64,000 bases of DNA from CAVPWP01 sp050789285 (GTDB lineage: Bacteria > Pseudomonadota > Alphaproteobacteria > Rhodobacterales > Rhodobacteraceae), in contig NZ_JBOUVX010000002.1 of assembly GCF_050789285.1 (NCBI RefSeq), forward strand, positions 434,001 through 498,000, given 5' to 3'. The position numbers were made by a program, and so were the translations under genes. Below, in pieces: positions 8,146-17,150 of the stretch. The notes below the pieces were generated by a model. That model had not been told where the DNA came from. It made no database searches and was given only the letters and a program-made list of their open reading frames with translations. The stretch's first letter is position 1. Each line of letters opens with the position of its first letter.

Positions 8146-9339
8146 ATGAGCGCGAACGCCCCGATCACCCAGGACGTGCTGACGATCCCCCGCAAGCTGC
8201 CCGCGGCCGCGGACGGACGGCAGAACCTTGTCGGCCTGACGCGCGAGGGTCTGCGCGAGGCATTGATTGCCGCCGGCACGCCCGAGAAACAGGCGAAGAT
8301 GAGGGTGGGACAGATCTGGCAATGGATCTACCACTGGGGCGTGCGCGACTTCGACGCGATGACCAACCTGTCGAAGGACTGCCGCGCCCAGCTGGGACAG
8401 CGTTTCGTGATCGAGATCCCCGAGATCGTGTCACGCCAGGTCTCGGCCGACGGGACGCGCAAGTATCTGGTGCGGATCGCCGGGGGGCACGAGGTCGAGA
8501 CGGTCTATATCCCCGAGGAAGACCGCGGGACGCTGTGCATCTCAAGCCAGGTGGGCTGCACGCTGACCTGTTCCTTCTGCCACACGGGCACCCAAAAGCT
8601 TGTGCGCAACCTGACCGCGGCGGAAATCGTCGGCCAGGTCATGGTCGCCCGCGACGACCTTGGCGAATGGCCCGAACCGGGCGTCGGCACGGGCGAGGCC
8701 GGGCCGCGGCTTCTGTCGAACATCGTTCTGATGGGCATGGGCGAGCCTCTGTACAACTTCGAGGCCGTGCGCGACGCGATGAAGATCGCCATGGACGGCG
8801 AAGGGATCGCCCTGTCGCGCCGCCGGATCACGCTGTCGACCAGCGGCGTCGTGCCCGAGATCGCGCGCACCGCCGAAGAGATCGGTTGCATGCTGGCGGT
8901 GTCCTTCCACGCCACCACGGACGACGTGCGCGACCGGCTTGTGCCGATCAACAAGAAGTGGCCCATCGCCGAGCTGCTTGACGCGCTGCGCGCCTATCCG
9001 AAGCTGTCGAACTCGGAACGGATCACCTTCGAATACGTGATGCTGAAGGGCGTGAACGACAGCGACGAGGATGCCCGGCGGCTTGTCAGGCTGATCAGCG
9101 GCATTCCCGCCAAGATCAACCTGATCCCCTTCAACGAGTGGCCCGGCGCCCCCTATGAGCGGTCGGATTGGGCGCGGATCGAGGCTTTTGCCGATATCGT
9201 CTACAAGGCCGGCTATGCCTCGCCGATCCGGACTCCGCGGGGCGAGGATATCATGGCGGCTTGCGGGCAGCTCAAGTCCGCGACCGAACGCGCCCGAAAG
9301 AGCCGCGCCCAGATCGAGGCCGAAGCCGGTCTGGGCTGA
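8146..9339 (+). CDS. rlmN: Dual-specificity 23S rRNA/tRNA (adenine-C2) methyltransferase RlmN
   Basis: Radical-SAM enzyme that methylates C2 of A2503 in 23S rRNA and A37 in some tRNAs. The 397-residue protein has the CxxxCxxC iron-sulfur motif as CTLTCSFC (Cys138, Cys142, Cys145). The C-terminal cysteine needed for resolving the methylated intermediate lies in GEDIMAACGQL (about 374). The glycine-rich SAM element MGMGEPL is near 199. Length and order match the family. ATG 8146 follows a GAGGAG ribosome site. The gene is monocistronic by position, with an IalB-like gene upstream and a convergent gene downstream. Confidence 0.96.
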   Translation: MSANAPITQDVLTIPRKLPAAADGRQNLVGLTREGLREALIAAGTPEKQAKMRVGQIWQWIYHWGVRDFDAMTNLSKDCRAQLGQRFVIEIPEIVSRQVSADGTRKYLVRIAGGHEVETVYIPEEDRGTLCISSQVGCTLTCSFCHTGTQKLVRNLTAAEIVGQVMVARDDLGEWPEPGVGTGEAGPRLLSNIVLMGMGEPLYNFEAVRDAMKIAMDGEGIALSRRRITLSTSGVVPEIARTAEEIGCMLAVSFHATTDDVRDRLVPINKKWPIAELLDALRAYPKLSNSERITFEYVMLKGVNDSDEDARRLVRLISGIPAKINLIPFNEWPGAPYERSDWARIEAFADIVYKAGYASPIRTPRGEDIMAACGQLKSATERARKSRAQIEAEAGLG

Positions 9340-9375
9340 CGCGGAAACGCGGGGCCCGAAGCCCCCGCGCACCTG

Positions 9376-10218
9376 TCACTTGCACTTCTGCTGACCCGGC
9401 GCGGTGGCCAGTCCCTTGCCCTTGCCGTTCGAATTCGACTTGCAGTCGTCGTCGGTACTGGCCTGAGCGTTGGGATCGGTGGCCGGATTGGTCGTGGTGC
9501 CGCTTCCCGAAGACACCGCGGCGGTGCCGCCTCCCGATCCGCCGGTGCCCGAAGCACCCGAACCGGAACTGGTCGTGACTGCCCCACCCTGGCTGGAGCC
9601 CGTGGACGAACTTCCGGTCGACGATCCGGTGGATGTCCCGCCCGAGGACCCGGTCGACCCGTTGTCCGAGGGCGCCCCCCCGGTGGACGACGTGCCGTTC
9701 CCGGTCGTGCCGGATGATGTCGTGCCGCTTCCCGTCGTGCTCGTCGACGACGTGCCGTTCCCGGACGAGCCGGTTGACGTCGTGCCGCTGTCCGCCATGC
9801 CGCTCTGGGCATTGCCGTACTGCGCCGAGCCGCCCTGTCCACCCGAGCCCGACCCGCCCTGATAGGCACCGCCCGAGGCGCCGCCTGACCCGCTGCCCGC
9901 CGCGCTGTCCGACCCGCTGTCGGTCCATCCCGCGCTTGGGGCTTGGTCATAGGTCACGTTGTCATCACCGTGGGCGGTCGCATCCTTCTTTGTCTTCGTC
10001 GTCGCATCGGACATGTCGACGCGGCCCTCGATGGCCTCGGCGGTGTCCTGCGCCACATCCATCGTGCCCTGCCAGACGCTGAACGCCGCGGCGAGCGCAA
10101 GCGACACCGCGACCGCACAGGCCATCACCCAGTCGACCGTGATCGCGCCGTCGGTGTCCCGGACGAAGGCCCTGGTGCGCGCCCCGGCCCGAAGTCCGGT
10201 TGCGGGGGGGCAGGTCAT
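9376..10218 (-). CDS. Ser/Gly/Thr-rich single-pass protein with prepilin-like N-terminus
   Basis: A 280-residue protein of unknown function. After a short basic N-terminus comes GAITVDWV (24-31) leading into one hydrophobic helix (about 28-47). This resembles Flp/TadE prepilins, where processing follows a Gly and an acidic residue lies at +5; here that residue is Asp. Next is a short helical part, then about 180 residues almost entirely Ser, Gly and Thr, and a charged C-terminus with two cysteines. ATG 10218 was chosen because GGGGAGG precedes it at 7 bases; upstream in-frame ATGs lack this. It is far from the tad locus. Possible roles are an extracellular stalk or minor pilin; this is inference. 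Confidence 0.6.
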   Translation of the reverse strand: MTCPPATGLRAGARTRAFVRDTDGAITVDWVMACAVAVSLALAAAFSVWQGTMDVAQDTAEAIEGRVDMSDATTKTKKDATAHGDDNVTYDQAPSAGWTDSGSDSAAGSGSGGASGGAYQGGSGSGGQGGSAQYGNAQSGMADSGTTSTGSSGNGTSSTSTTGSGTTSSGTTGNGTSSTGGAPSDNGSTGSSGGTSTGSSTGSSSTGSSQGGAVTTSSGSGASGTGGSGGGTAAVSSGSGTTTNPATDPNAQASTDDDCKSNSNGKGKGLATAPGQQKCK

Positions 10219-10311
10219 CCGGCGACCTCCCCGTGCGGTGCTTGGATATCTCATCATCACTCGAACCTTCCGCCGCGGGGCGCCGTCCTGGCCCTCCACA
10301 CGGTCCTTTCA

Positions 10312-10319
10312 ATGGTTAA
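10312..10319 (-). promoter_or_regulatory. CtrA-type half-site upstream of the Ser/Gly-rich gene
   Basis: The minus strand reads TTAACCAT here, about 95 bases upstream of the Ser/Gly-rich gene start, in an AT-richer stretch (10300-10430). This octamer is a known CtrA half-site type in Caulobacter. A second TTAA tetramer occurs about 110 bases further upstream. A single octamer is weak evidence; its interest comes from the full CtrA-type site at the tad locus. Confidence 0.3.
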
Positions 10320-10430
10320 TGTCGTCCGCATCCTCTGCGGCTTCAGATACATTCATACGGATGAAAGGCGGCAGAAGTCGGAAGAAATAGAAACGAAAGC
10401 AGGCCTTCTTGTGGGCAAAGTCTTAACGAT

Positions 10431-11273
10431 TCAGTGGCCGGGCACCCGCGTTCGCTTCGACCAGTCGCTCCAGCCGTCGATGATTTCGACAGCCTCTTCC
10501 GCGCTTTCGACATAGCGGAAAAGCTCAAGGTCCTCGCGCGCGATGGTGCCGGCATCGGCAAGCGCGGACCAGTCGATCAGCCGTTCCCAGAACTCGCGCC
10601 CGAAAAGCAGCACCGGAACCTGCCGCATCCGGCCGGTCTGGATCAGGGTCAGCGACTCGAACAGTTCATCCAGTGTGCCGAAGCCGCCGGGAAAGAACAC
10701 CATGGCCTTCGCCCGCATGAGGAAATGCATCTTGCGGATGGCGAAGTAGTGGAAGTTGAAGCACAGGTCGGGCGTCACGTATTCGTTCGGCACCTGTTCG
10801 TGCGGCAACACCACGTTCAGCCCGATCGAGACGCCGCCGGCGTCGGCCGCCCCGCGGTTTCCCGCCTCCATCACACCGGGTCCGCCCCCGGTGACGATGA
10901 CCCCTTCGCGATGGCCGTTGCGGGCCGACCGTTCCGTCATCAGCCGGGCGAAGCGGCGCGCCTCGTCATAGTATTTCGACAACTCGGCCAGCATCGGCGT
11001 CTTCGCCGTGTCCTTTCGGGCGGGTTCGGGGATGCGGGCCCCGCCGAACAGGACGATGGTCGAATCGATGCCGTATTCGGTCATCATCATCTCGGGCTTC
11101 AGAAGCTCAAGTTGAAGCCGCACCGGGCGCAGTTCGTCCCGGCACAGGAAGTCGGGGTCGTCGTAGGCAAGGCGATAGGCGGGCGATCGCGTTTGCGGCG
11201 TGTCAGGAACGACATGAACGGATTTCGCGTCTTCCTGCGCGTCGGGAAACGGTCTGTCGCGGTCGTCCATCAT
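10431..11273 (-). CDS. LOG-family protein (possible nucleoside 5'-monophosphate phosphoribohydrolase)
   Basis: A 280-residue Rossmann-fold protein of the LOG/TIGR00730 group. Two signature motifs are present: VTGGGPGVMEAGNRGA and PGGFGTLDE, the latter forming the phosphoribohydrolase active site in LOG enzymes. It carries about 70 extra N-terminal residues compared with the minimal LOG protein, as in the long bacterial members. The likely reaction is removal of ribose 5-phosphate from adenylate-type nucleotides; the physiological substrate in this group is uncertain. Two adjacent ATGs (11273, 11270) follow an AAGGG ribosome site. Divergent from dapD. Confidence 0.88.
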   Translation of the reverse strand: MMDDRDRPFPDAQEDAKSVHVVPDTPQTRSPAYRLAYDDPDFLCRDELRPVRLQLELLKPEMMMTEYGIDSTIVLFGGARIPEPARKDTAKTPMLAELSKYYDEARRFARLMTERSARNGHREGVIVTGGGPGVMEAGNRGAADAGGVSIGLNVVLPHEQVPNEYVTPDLCFNFHYFAIRKMHFLMRAKAMVFFPGGFGTLDELFESLTLIQTGRMRQVPVLLFGREFWERLIDWSALADAGTIAREDLELFRYVESAEEAVEIIDGWSDWSKRTRVPGH

Positions 11274-11368
11274 GCTGGTCTGTCCCTTTCGGTTGGATTG
11301 CGCCCCGTGCCGGCAGACACTATAGGCCGGGGAACCGCGTGTTTCAGTTGAATCAGAGGAAGCCGCCC

Positions 11369-12208
<840 letters not shown>

Positions 12209-12301
12209 ACAGACTGTTTCGGGATTCGTGCCTAACCGACCCTGAATCGTCTGGTCCGACACCCTGCAGGCCGCGTAGCCTTGCGGCGTTCGGTGAGTGT
12301 C

Positions 12302-13258
12302 ATGAGTTTCGCGGTCGGTTTTCGCCCCCTTCAGGCCAGCCATGATCTGGTCCATCTGGCCAGGCAGGCCCCGCTGTCCACCTTGCGGCGGATCGCGGCC
12401 GGCGTGCCGACGGCCGATATGGCGCAGGACGACGCGTTGCGTGCCTTGGCCGCCCTTGTCCACCAGGACCGGTGTCGCCTGGTCGCGGGTCGCACGCTTC
12501 CCTTGCATGAAACGCTGCTTCTTGCCGCGACCCTTCCTGACGAGGATTTCGAGGCCTTCGTCCTGGCCACAATGATCCTGCTTGCCGACCGGCTTCAGGG
12601 CGGCGCCGGGCCAGATGACCTTTACTGGCACTGGGACGCCAATGCCGAACACTATCTGACCGCCGGCCCGGTCGAGAGGGCCGCTGTCCTTCGCGGCTTT
12701 CACGGGCTGGCCGAAGCCGGGCGTCTTCCCGCGGGAAGCATCCATCTGCAGGCCACAAGCGGGGTCGATCTTGGCCGCGTGCGGCCGGACCTGCGCGCAA
12801 TCGCCGAAGGCGCGCCCGATAACGTGCTGTCCGCGATCGCAGCCGCCGACTATGGCGACCGCGCGGCTGAGCACCTGTCCGCCCTGCGCGACGTGATCGC
12901 TGCGCAAGGGTCGGTCCTGTTGCCGGGGCAGGCGTGGACGCCCTCCGAGGTGCTGGAACTCGCCTCCCACGATCCGGCGCATCCGGGCCATCTTGTGGCG
13001 ACGGTGGTGCTGCTTGTCACGGCCCTGTCGCGGGGCGACGAGCAGGGCTGGTTCTCGTACAGGTGGGAACAGCAGGCTCTTGCCTACGAACGTCTGGAGC
13101 CGGCCGCCCGCTGGGCCGTCCTTTCGGGGATCCGCCATCTTTATGAAACCGACCCGGCCTTCCAGCCCTATCCGCAGGCGCTGTTCGACCCGACCGATCA
13201 CCGGGCACGGCTTATCCCACTGCTGACGATCGCCGACCGGCCTCACGCGTCGCGATGA
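12302..13258 (+). CDS. Hypothetical protein, helical repeats
   Basis: A 318-residue protein that I do not recognise. No signal peptide or membrane segment is obvious. It is rich in Ala, Leu, Asp and His and seems mostly helical. Two segments resemble each other loosely (around 120-150, containing WHWDANAEHYL, and 240-270, containing FSYRWEQQALAYE). Each is followed by ERAAVLRGFHGL or ARWAVLSGIRHLYE, suggesting an internal duplication. ATG 12302 was chosen over a TTG 21 bases upstream. It lies 93 bases after dapD and 41 bases before the next small gene, so it could be part of a dapD transcript. Function unknown. Confidence 0.7.
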   Translation: MSFAVGFRPLQASHDLVHLARQAPLSTLRRIAAGVPTADMAQDDALRALAALVHQDRCRLVAGRTLPLHETLLLAATLPDEDFEAFVLATMILLADRLQGGAGPDDLYWHWDANAEHYLTAGPVERAAVLRGFHGLAEAGRLPAGSIHLQATSGVDLGRVRPDLRAIAEGAPDNVLSAIAAADYGDRAAEHLSALRDVIAAQGSVLLPGQAWTPSEVLELASHDPAHPGHLVATVVLLVTALSRGDEQGWFSYRWEQQALAYERLEPAARWAVLSGIRHLYETDPAFQPYPQALFDPTDHRARLIPLLTIADRPHASR

Positions 13259-13299
13259 GGGCTTGCCGGGGGCGCCGATCTCTGAAACCTCTGGCGCCC

Positions 13300-13623
13300 A
13301 TGACGAAACCGAAGAAAGCACCCGAGGTCTTTACGCTGCTTGTGCAGCTTGGCCGCAAGGCGGGCGACGGTCTGCCGGACAGGGCGACCGGGGCGGCGAT
13401 GATCTGCTATGCCGCCGGCGTCGACGAGGCCGAGGCCGTGCGCGAGACCGTCGCAGTTCTGAAGGCGGCCGATCTTGCCCCGCTGGAGGTCAGCGGCTAC
13501 GGCACGCTTGCCGAACGCGAAGCGCTGGGCCACGACATCCCCGACGAGGAACGGGCCCTGATGGACCGCGCGCTGGCCGAAAACGCCGTGATCGTGGCGC
13601 AGGTCTCGCCCGATTTCGACTGA
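13300..13623 (+). CDS. Small conserved-looking cytoplasmic protein, hypothetical
   Basis: A 107-residue acidic protein, predicted helical, with no membrane segment. It contains the patterns EVFTLLVQLGRKAGD and GAAMICYAAGVDEAEAV. An alternative in-frame ATG at 13255 overlaps the preceding stop as ATGA and would add 15 basic residues of unlikely composition. Its stop overlaps the next start (the ATG of the HAD gene is at 13623), so it is translationally coupled to a HAD phosphatase. I recognise no family. The coupling suggests a shared process with that phosphatase. Confidence 0.65.
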   Translation: MTKPKKAPEVFTLLVQLGRKAGDGLPDRATGAAMICYAAGVDEAEAVRETVAVLKAADLAPLEVSGYGTLAEREALGHDIPDEERALMDRALAENAVIVAQVSPDFD

Positions 13624-14276
13624 TGGCGGCGATCTTCCTTGATCTCGACGGCACGCTGACCGACCCCAAGCCCGGGATCACGGCGGCCGTGCGCCATGCC
13701 CTTCAGTCCCTCGGGTTGCACGCACCGTCGTCCGACGATCTTGCCTGGACCATCGGTCCGCCGCTGATCGACAGTTTCCGGCGGCTGGGCGCGTCCGACC
13801 CGCAGGCCGCGCTCGAACTTTACCGCGCCCATTACAACGCCGGCGGCCTTTACGACGCGACCGTGTTTCCAGGCATCCTGCCGTCCCTGTCCGCGATGCG
13901 CGACGCCGGGCACCGGCTTTACGTGGCGACCGCCAAGCCCCATGCCTATGCGCGCAAGATCACGGCGCATTTCGGCCTTGCCCCCTTCATGACCGCCGAA
14001 TTCGGGCCCGAGCTTGACGGGACCCGCAACGACAAGGCCGAGCTTCTGGCCCATGCGCTGAATCTGACCGGCGAGGACCCCGGCGATGCCGTGATGGTCG
14101 GCGACCGCCACCATGACATCGACGCGGCGCGCGCCAACCGAATGGATGCGATCGCGGTTGCCTGGGGCTATGGGACAGGCGACGAGCATCGGCGGGCCCG
14201 CCTTCGGATCGACCGGCCCGAGGCGCTGGGCACGGCGGTGCTGGGCTTTCTCGCGCGCCGCTCAGGCGACCAGTAG
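13623..14276 (+). CDS. HAD-family hydrolase, phosphoglycolate phosphatase-like
   Basis: A 217-residue HAD phosphatase with a cap domain. The nucleophile motif DLDGTLTD is at 7-14. The second motif is the threonine in YVATAKPH (about 102), the lysine is in RNDKAELL, and the acidic metal motif is VGDRHHDIDAA near 158. This is the Gph/YjjG-like subfamily, acting on small phosphorylated metabolites such as phosphoglycolate; the actual substrate is unknown. ATG overlaps the preceding stop (TGATG). The 3' end overlaps the convergent Hint-domain gene by 15 bases. Confidence 0.85.
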   Translation: MAAIFLDLDGTLTDPKPGITAAVRHALQSLGLHAPSSDDLAWTIGPPLIDSFRRLGASDPQAALELYRAHYNAGGLYDATVFPGILPSLSAMRDAGHRLYVATAKPHAYARKITAHFGLAPFMTAEFGPELDGTRNDKAELLAHALNLTGEDPGDAVMVGDRHHDIDAARANRMDAIAVAWGYGTGDEHRRARLRIDRPEALGTAVLGFLARRSGDQ

Positions 14277-15809
14277 CCGCGCCTCGAACGGGCGCAGGGC
14301 GGGCCGCGCGCTTGCGCCGTAGCCACCACCGGTGGCCGGGTCGAGATCGGGGAAAAGCGCGCAGATTTCCTCGACCGCGGCCTGATCGAAACAGTGACGG
14401 GTCTGCGGTCCCAGCAGGAAGCTTTCCGACAGAAGCCCGTCGGTCGTGACGACCTGATGGCGATCGAAGAGAAGGTGGAAGTAATCCACCCATCCCCCTT
14501 CCACGACCTGCACGTCGCGGCCGTCGACAAGGTCGCGCGCGGCGACCAGCACTTCGCGCGTTCCGAACAGAAGTTCGGCGACGGACCCCTGGGCAAGCAC
14601 CCTGTGCAGCGGCGACACCATCAGTGGCCGGGTGGCGCCCAGCACGCCGGCCCCGATGCGCACCGGCGCGAAACGCCCGGTCGCCGGGACGCGGCGATGT
14701 CCGATCCAGCGGATCGGGCGGGGTCCCTCGTCGCGGGTCAGCACCATGTCGCCGACCGACAGATCCTCGACCGGCCGGGGACCGTGCGGGGTGTCAAGGC
14801 GCGTTCCCGCGGTAAAGCAGGGGATGGTCTGGATCGTGACGAACGCGCTGTCGCTGACCCCGGTCGACGTCTGCGCGGTGTAGGAAAACGATACCGTCTC
14901 AAGGTCGGAATCGGTCAGCACCTTGATCGTGCCGTCGGCGTTCACGGTGACCACCTGCCCCGTGGGAAGCGTGATCTGCTGGCCCGCCACGACGGGAAGG
15001 CCGTTGATATGCGTCAGCGTCAGGGTCGACCCGGACGGAGCGTCATCGTTGCCGAGGATGTCGAGCGTCTTTTCCTGGTTCACGAACATCGTGCGGCTGT
15101 CGTCGTTCGCGATAAAGGCCGTCTGCACCGACCCGGCCGCGATCAGCAGGTTCGAGTCGTAGGTATCGTCGCCGACATCGGCGATGCCGATCCGGATGGT
15201 GTTCGCCACGCCCGGATTGACCGACATCTTCAGCGTCAGGGTCGCGGTGAAGCCGTCCATCTCGGTGTTGTACTGGTCGGCGGTGTTGTCGAAGTAGAGC
15301 GAGGCGTTGTTTCCCGGGTTGATCGATCCGACCGAGCCGGAATCCGTGGCCACGCTCAGAGGCACCCGGACACCGTTGATTTCGACCACCACGATGTCGT
15401 TGTAGATCGACCCGACGAACTCGGGATACTCTTCGGATGCGAACAGGAACTGCATCGTGAGCGTATCGCCGGTCGGAATGAACGTGACGTTCAGGATCGA
15501 GGCGTCGAAGGTGTTTGCGCCAAGCACGTTCGACGGCCCGTTGTTGGCTGTCGTGGTGTTCGTTGCCGTGTTCGACTGGGTGGCGTTCACGGTCGTGAAC
15601 GCCTGCGCTTGTCCTGTCGAAAGGATCACGCCGGTGTTCGAGGGGGTCGCCGTCGGAGAGATCGCATCCCCGCCCGTATAGATCGCCGAGGCCCGCGCAT
15701 CCCCGGTGTAGGTCGCCGACACGATTGTCACGCCAGAGCCAAAGATGGTCTGAGCCATCTGCAGCGCCGTGGCGGCGGTGTTGTAGTTCAGTTCGACGCC
15801 TGCGACCAT
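14262..15809 (-). CDS. Hint-domain protein with N-terminal choice-of-anchor L-like domain
   Basis: A 515-residue protein. The N-terminal half (about 5-235) is beta-rich and Asn/Thr-rich, with FASEEYPEFVGSIYND and the NNTAD-type elements typical of choice-of-anchor L regions of secreted proteins. A short cadherin-like/VCBS-like part follows. From about residue 335 comes a Hint (hedgehog/intein-type) domain: the nucleophile Cys in CFTAGTRLDT, the histidine in SPLHRVL, and a late HQVVTTDGLLSES block. Hint domains cleave or splice peptide bonds autocatalytically. No classical signal peptide is seen, as in many Rhodobacterales proteins secreted by type I systems. Function unknown. AGGAGCAGG precedes the ATG. 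Confidence 0.85.
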   Translation of the reverse strand: MVAGVELNYNTAATALQMAQTIFGSGVTIVSATYTGDARASAIYTGGDAISPTATPSNTGVILSTGQAQAFTTVNATQSNTATNTTTANNGPSNVLGANTFDASILNVTFIPTGDTLTMQFLFASEEYPEFVGSIYNDIVVVEINGVRVPLSVATDSGSVGSINPGNNASLYFDNTADQYNTEMDGFTATLTLKMSVNPGVANTIRIGIADVGDDTYDSNLLIAAGSVQTAFIANDDSRTMFVNQEKTLDILGNDDAPSGSTLTLTHINGLPVVAGQQITLPTGQVVTVNADGTIKVLTDSDLETVSFSYTAQTSTGVSDSAFVTIQTIPCFTAGTRLDTPHGPRPVEDLSVGDMVLTRDEGPRPIRWIGHRRVPATGRFAPVRIGAGVLGATRPLMVSPLHRVLAQGSVAELLFGTREVLVAARDLVDGRDVQVVEGGWVDYFHLLFDRHQVVTTDGLLSESFLLGPQTRHCFDQAAVEEICALFPDLDPATGGGYGASARPALRPFEARLLVA

Positions 15810-15992
15810 TGCCCTGCTCCTGCGACCTTCGCGGTGTCTCGATACGCTTGCACCACATTATGCGTTCTGCGGGGTTTCTTGGCCAAGGACTTCGACGTCT
15901 CCGCAGAACGGATCGGCGCGGCGTGGCCGCGCGGACTCATCCCCGGCGCGGGGGCGATTGCGGCGGCGGGGCCGGCGCGCTATCGAGGGGAC

Positions 15993-17150
15993 ATGTCCCC
16001 GACCGATCCCGTCGATCCCCTTGATCTGACCGCCCGTCTCATCCGCTGCCCGTCGGTCACGCCCGCCGACGCCGGCGCCCTGGCCGAGGTTCGGGCCGTG
16101 CTCGACGCGGCCGGGTTCGCCTGCACGCGCGTCGACCGGAACGGGACGCCCAACCTCTTCGCCCGCTGGGGCGCGAAGGGTCACCCGCGCACCTTCGGCT
16201 TCAACGGTCACACCGATGTCGTGCCCGTGGGCGACCCCGGGGACTGGCGCCACGATCCCTTCGGCGCCGAGATCGCCCAGGGCGCGATCTGGGGCCGTGG
16301 GGCCGCCGATATGAAGTCGGGCGTGGCCGCCTTCGTGGCCGCAGCGGCAGATTTCGTTCGTTCCACGCCGCCCGATGGGGCCGTGATCGTGACGATCACC
16401 GGCGACGAGGAAGGCGATGCGCAGGACGGCACGGTCGCGATTCTCGACTGGATGGCCACCCATGGCGAGGCGATGTCGGTCTGCCTTGTGGGTGAGCCGA
16501 CCTGCCCCGAGCGCATGGGCGACACGATGAAGATCGGCCGGCGGGGGTCGATGACCGCTTTTCTCGTCGCGACCGGGGTCCAGGGCCATTCCGCCTATCC
16601 GCACCGGGCGAAAAACCCGGTTCACGCGCTTTCGCGCCTTGTAGACCGTCTGGCAACTCACGCGCTGGATGGCGGCACCGCGCATTTCGACCCGTCGACG
16701 CTGGCGGTCGTGACGTTCGACACCGGCAATCCGGCAACGAACGTCATTCCCGCGACCTGCCGCGCCACGGTGAACATCCGCTTCAACGACGCGCATACCT
16801 CGGCAAGCCTGACCGGTTGGCTGCGCACCGAAGCCAGCAGGGTCGAGGCGGAAACCGGCGTCACCATTGCGCTTGACGTGAAGGTGTCGGGCGAAAGCTT
16901 CCTGACGCCACCGGGGCCGCTCAGCGATCTGGTCGCGGATGCGGTCGCGGCCGAAACCGGCCTTCGGCCTGCGCTTTCGACCTCGGGCGGCACGTCGGAC
17001 GCCCGCTTCGTCAAGGACCACTGCCCCGTGGTCGAGTTCGGCCTTGTCGGCCAGACCATGCACAAGGTCGACGAACATGTCGCCGTCGACCACATCCACC
17101 AGCTCAAGGCGATCTACGGGCGAATCCTGCGCGACTATTTCTCGGGCTAG
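15993..17150 (+). CDS. dapE: Succinyl-diaminopimelate desuccinylase
   Basis: Zinc peptidase-family enzyme that removes succinate from N-succinyl-LL-diaminopimelate on the route to lysine and peptidoglycan. The 385-residue M20-type protein has its first metal motif in FNGHTDVVPVG (about 70-80), the metal/catalytic pair in TGDEEGDAQDGT (about 133-144), and the late metal histidine in VGQTMHKVDEHV. ATG 15993 is preceded by GAGGGG. A very long open frame extends upstream but is antisense to the Hint-domain gene. Convergent with alkB, sharing a CTAG that holds both stops. Confidence 0.95.
   Translation: MSPTDPVDPLDLTARLIRCPSVTPADAGALAEVRAVLDAAGFACTRVDRNGTPNLFARWGAKGHPRTFGFNGHTDVVPVGDPGDWRHDPFGAEIAQGAIWGRGAADMKSGVAAFVAAAADFVRSTPPDGAVIVTITGDEEGDAQDGTVAILDWMATHGEAMSVCLVGEPTCPERMGDTMKIGRRGSMTAFLVATGVQGHSAYPHRAKNPVHALSRLVDRLATHALDGGTAHFDPSTLAVVTFDTGNPATNVIPATCRATVNIRFNDAHTSASLTGWLRTEASRVEAETGVTIALDVKVSGESFLTPPGPLSDLVADAVAAETGLRPALSTSGGTSDARFVKDHCPVVEFGLVGQTMHKVDEHVAVDHIHQLKAIYGRILRDYFSG

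Noticed and set aside
9347..9370. GC-rich inverted repeat between rlmN and the convergent Ser/Gly-rich gene as a terminator
   Set aside because: GCGGGG and CCCCGC can pair, but no T-run follows on either strand and the loop is G/C-rich; support is too weak to list.
9450..9900. Repetitive short motifs resembling a repeat array or CRISPR
   Set aside because: They are Ser/Gly/Thr codon repeats inside a coding region; there are no regular direct repeats with unique spacers.
14394..15992. Long plus-strand extension upstream of dapE giving a 918-residue frame
   Set aside because: The first 530 codons are antisense to the Hint-domain gene and have shadow-frame composition; ATG 15993 has GAGGGG and gives the normal DapE length.
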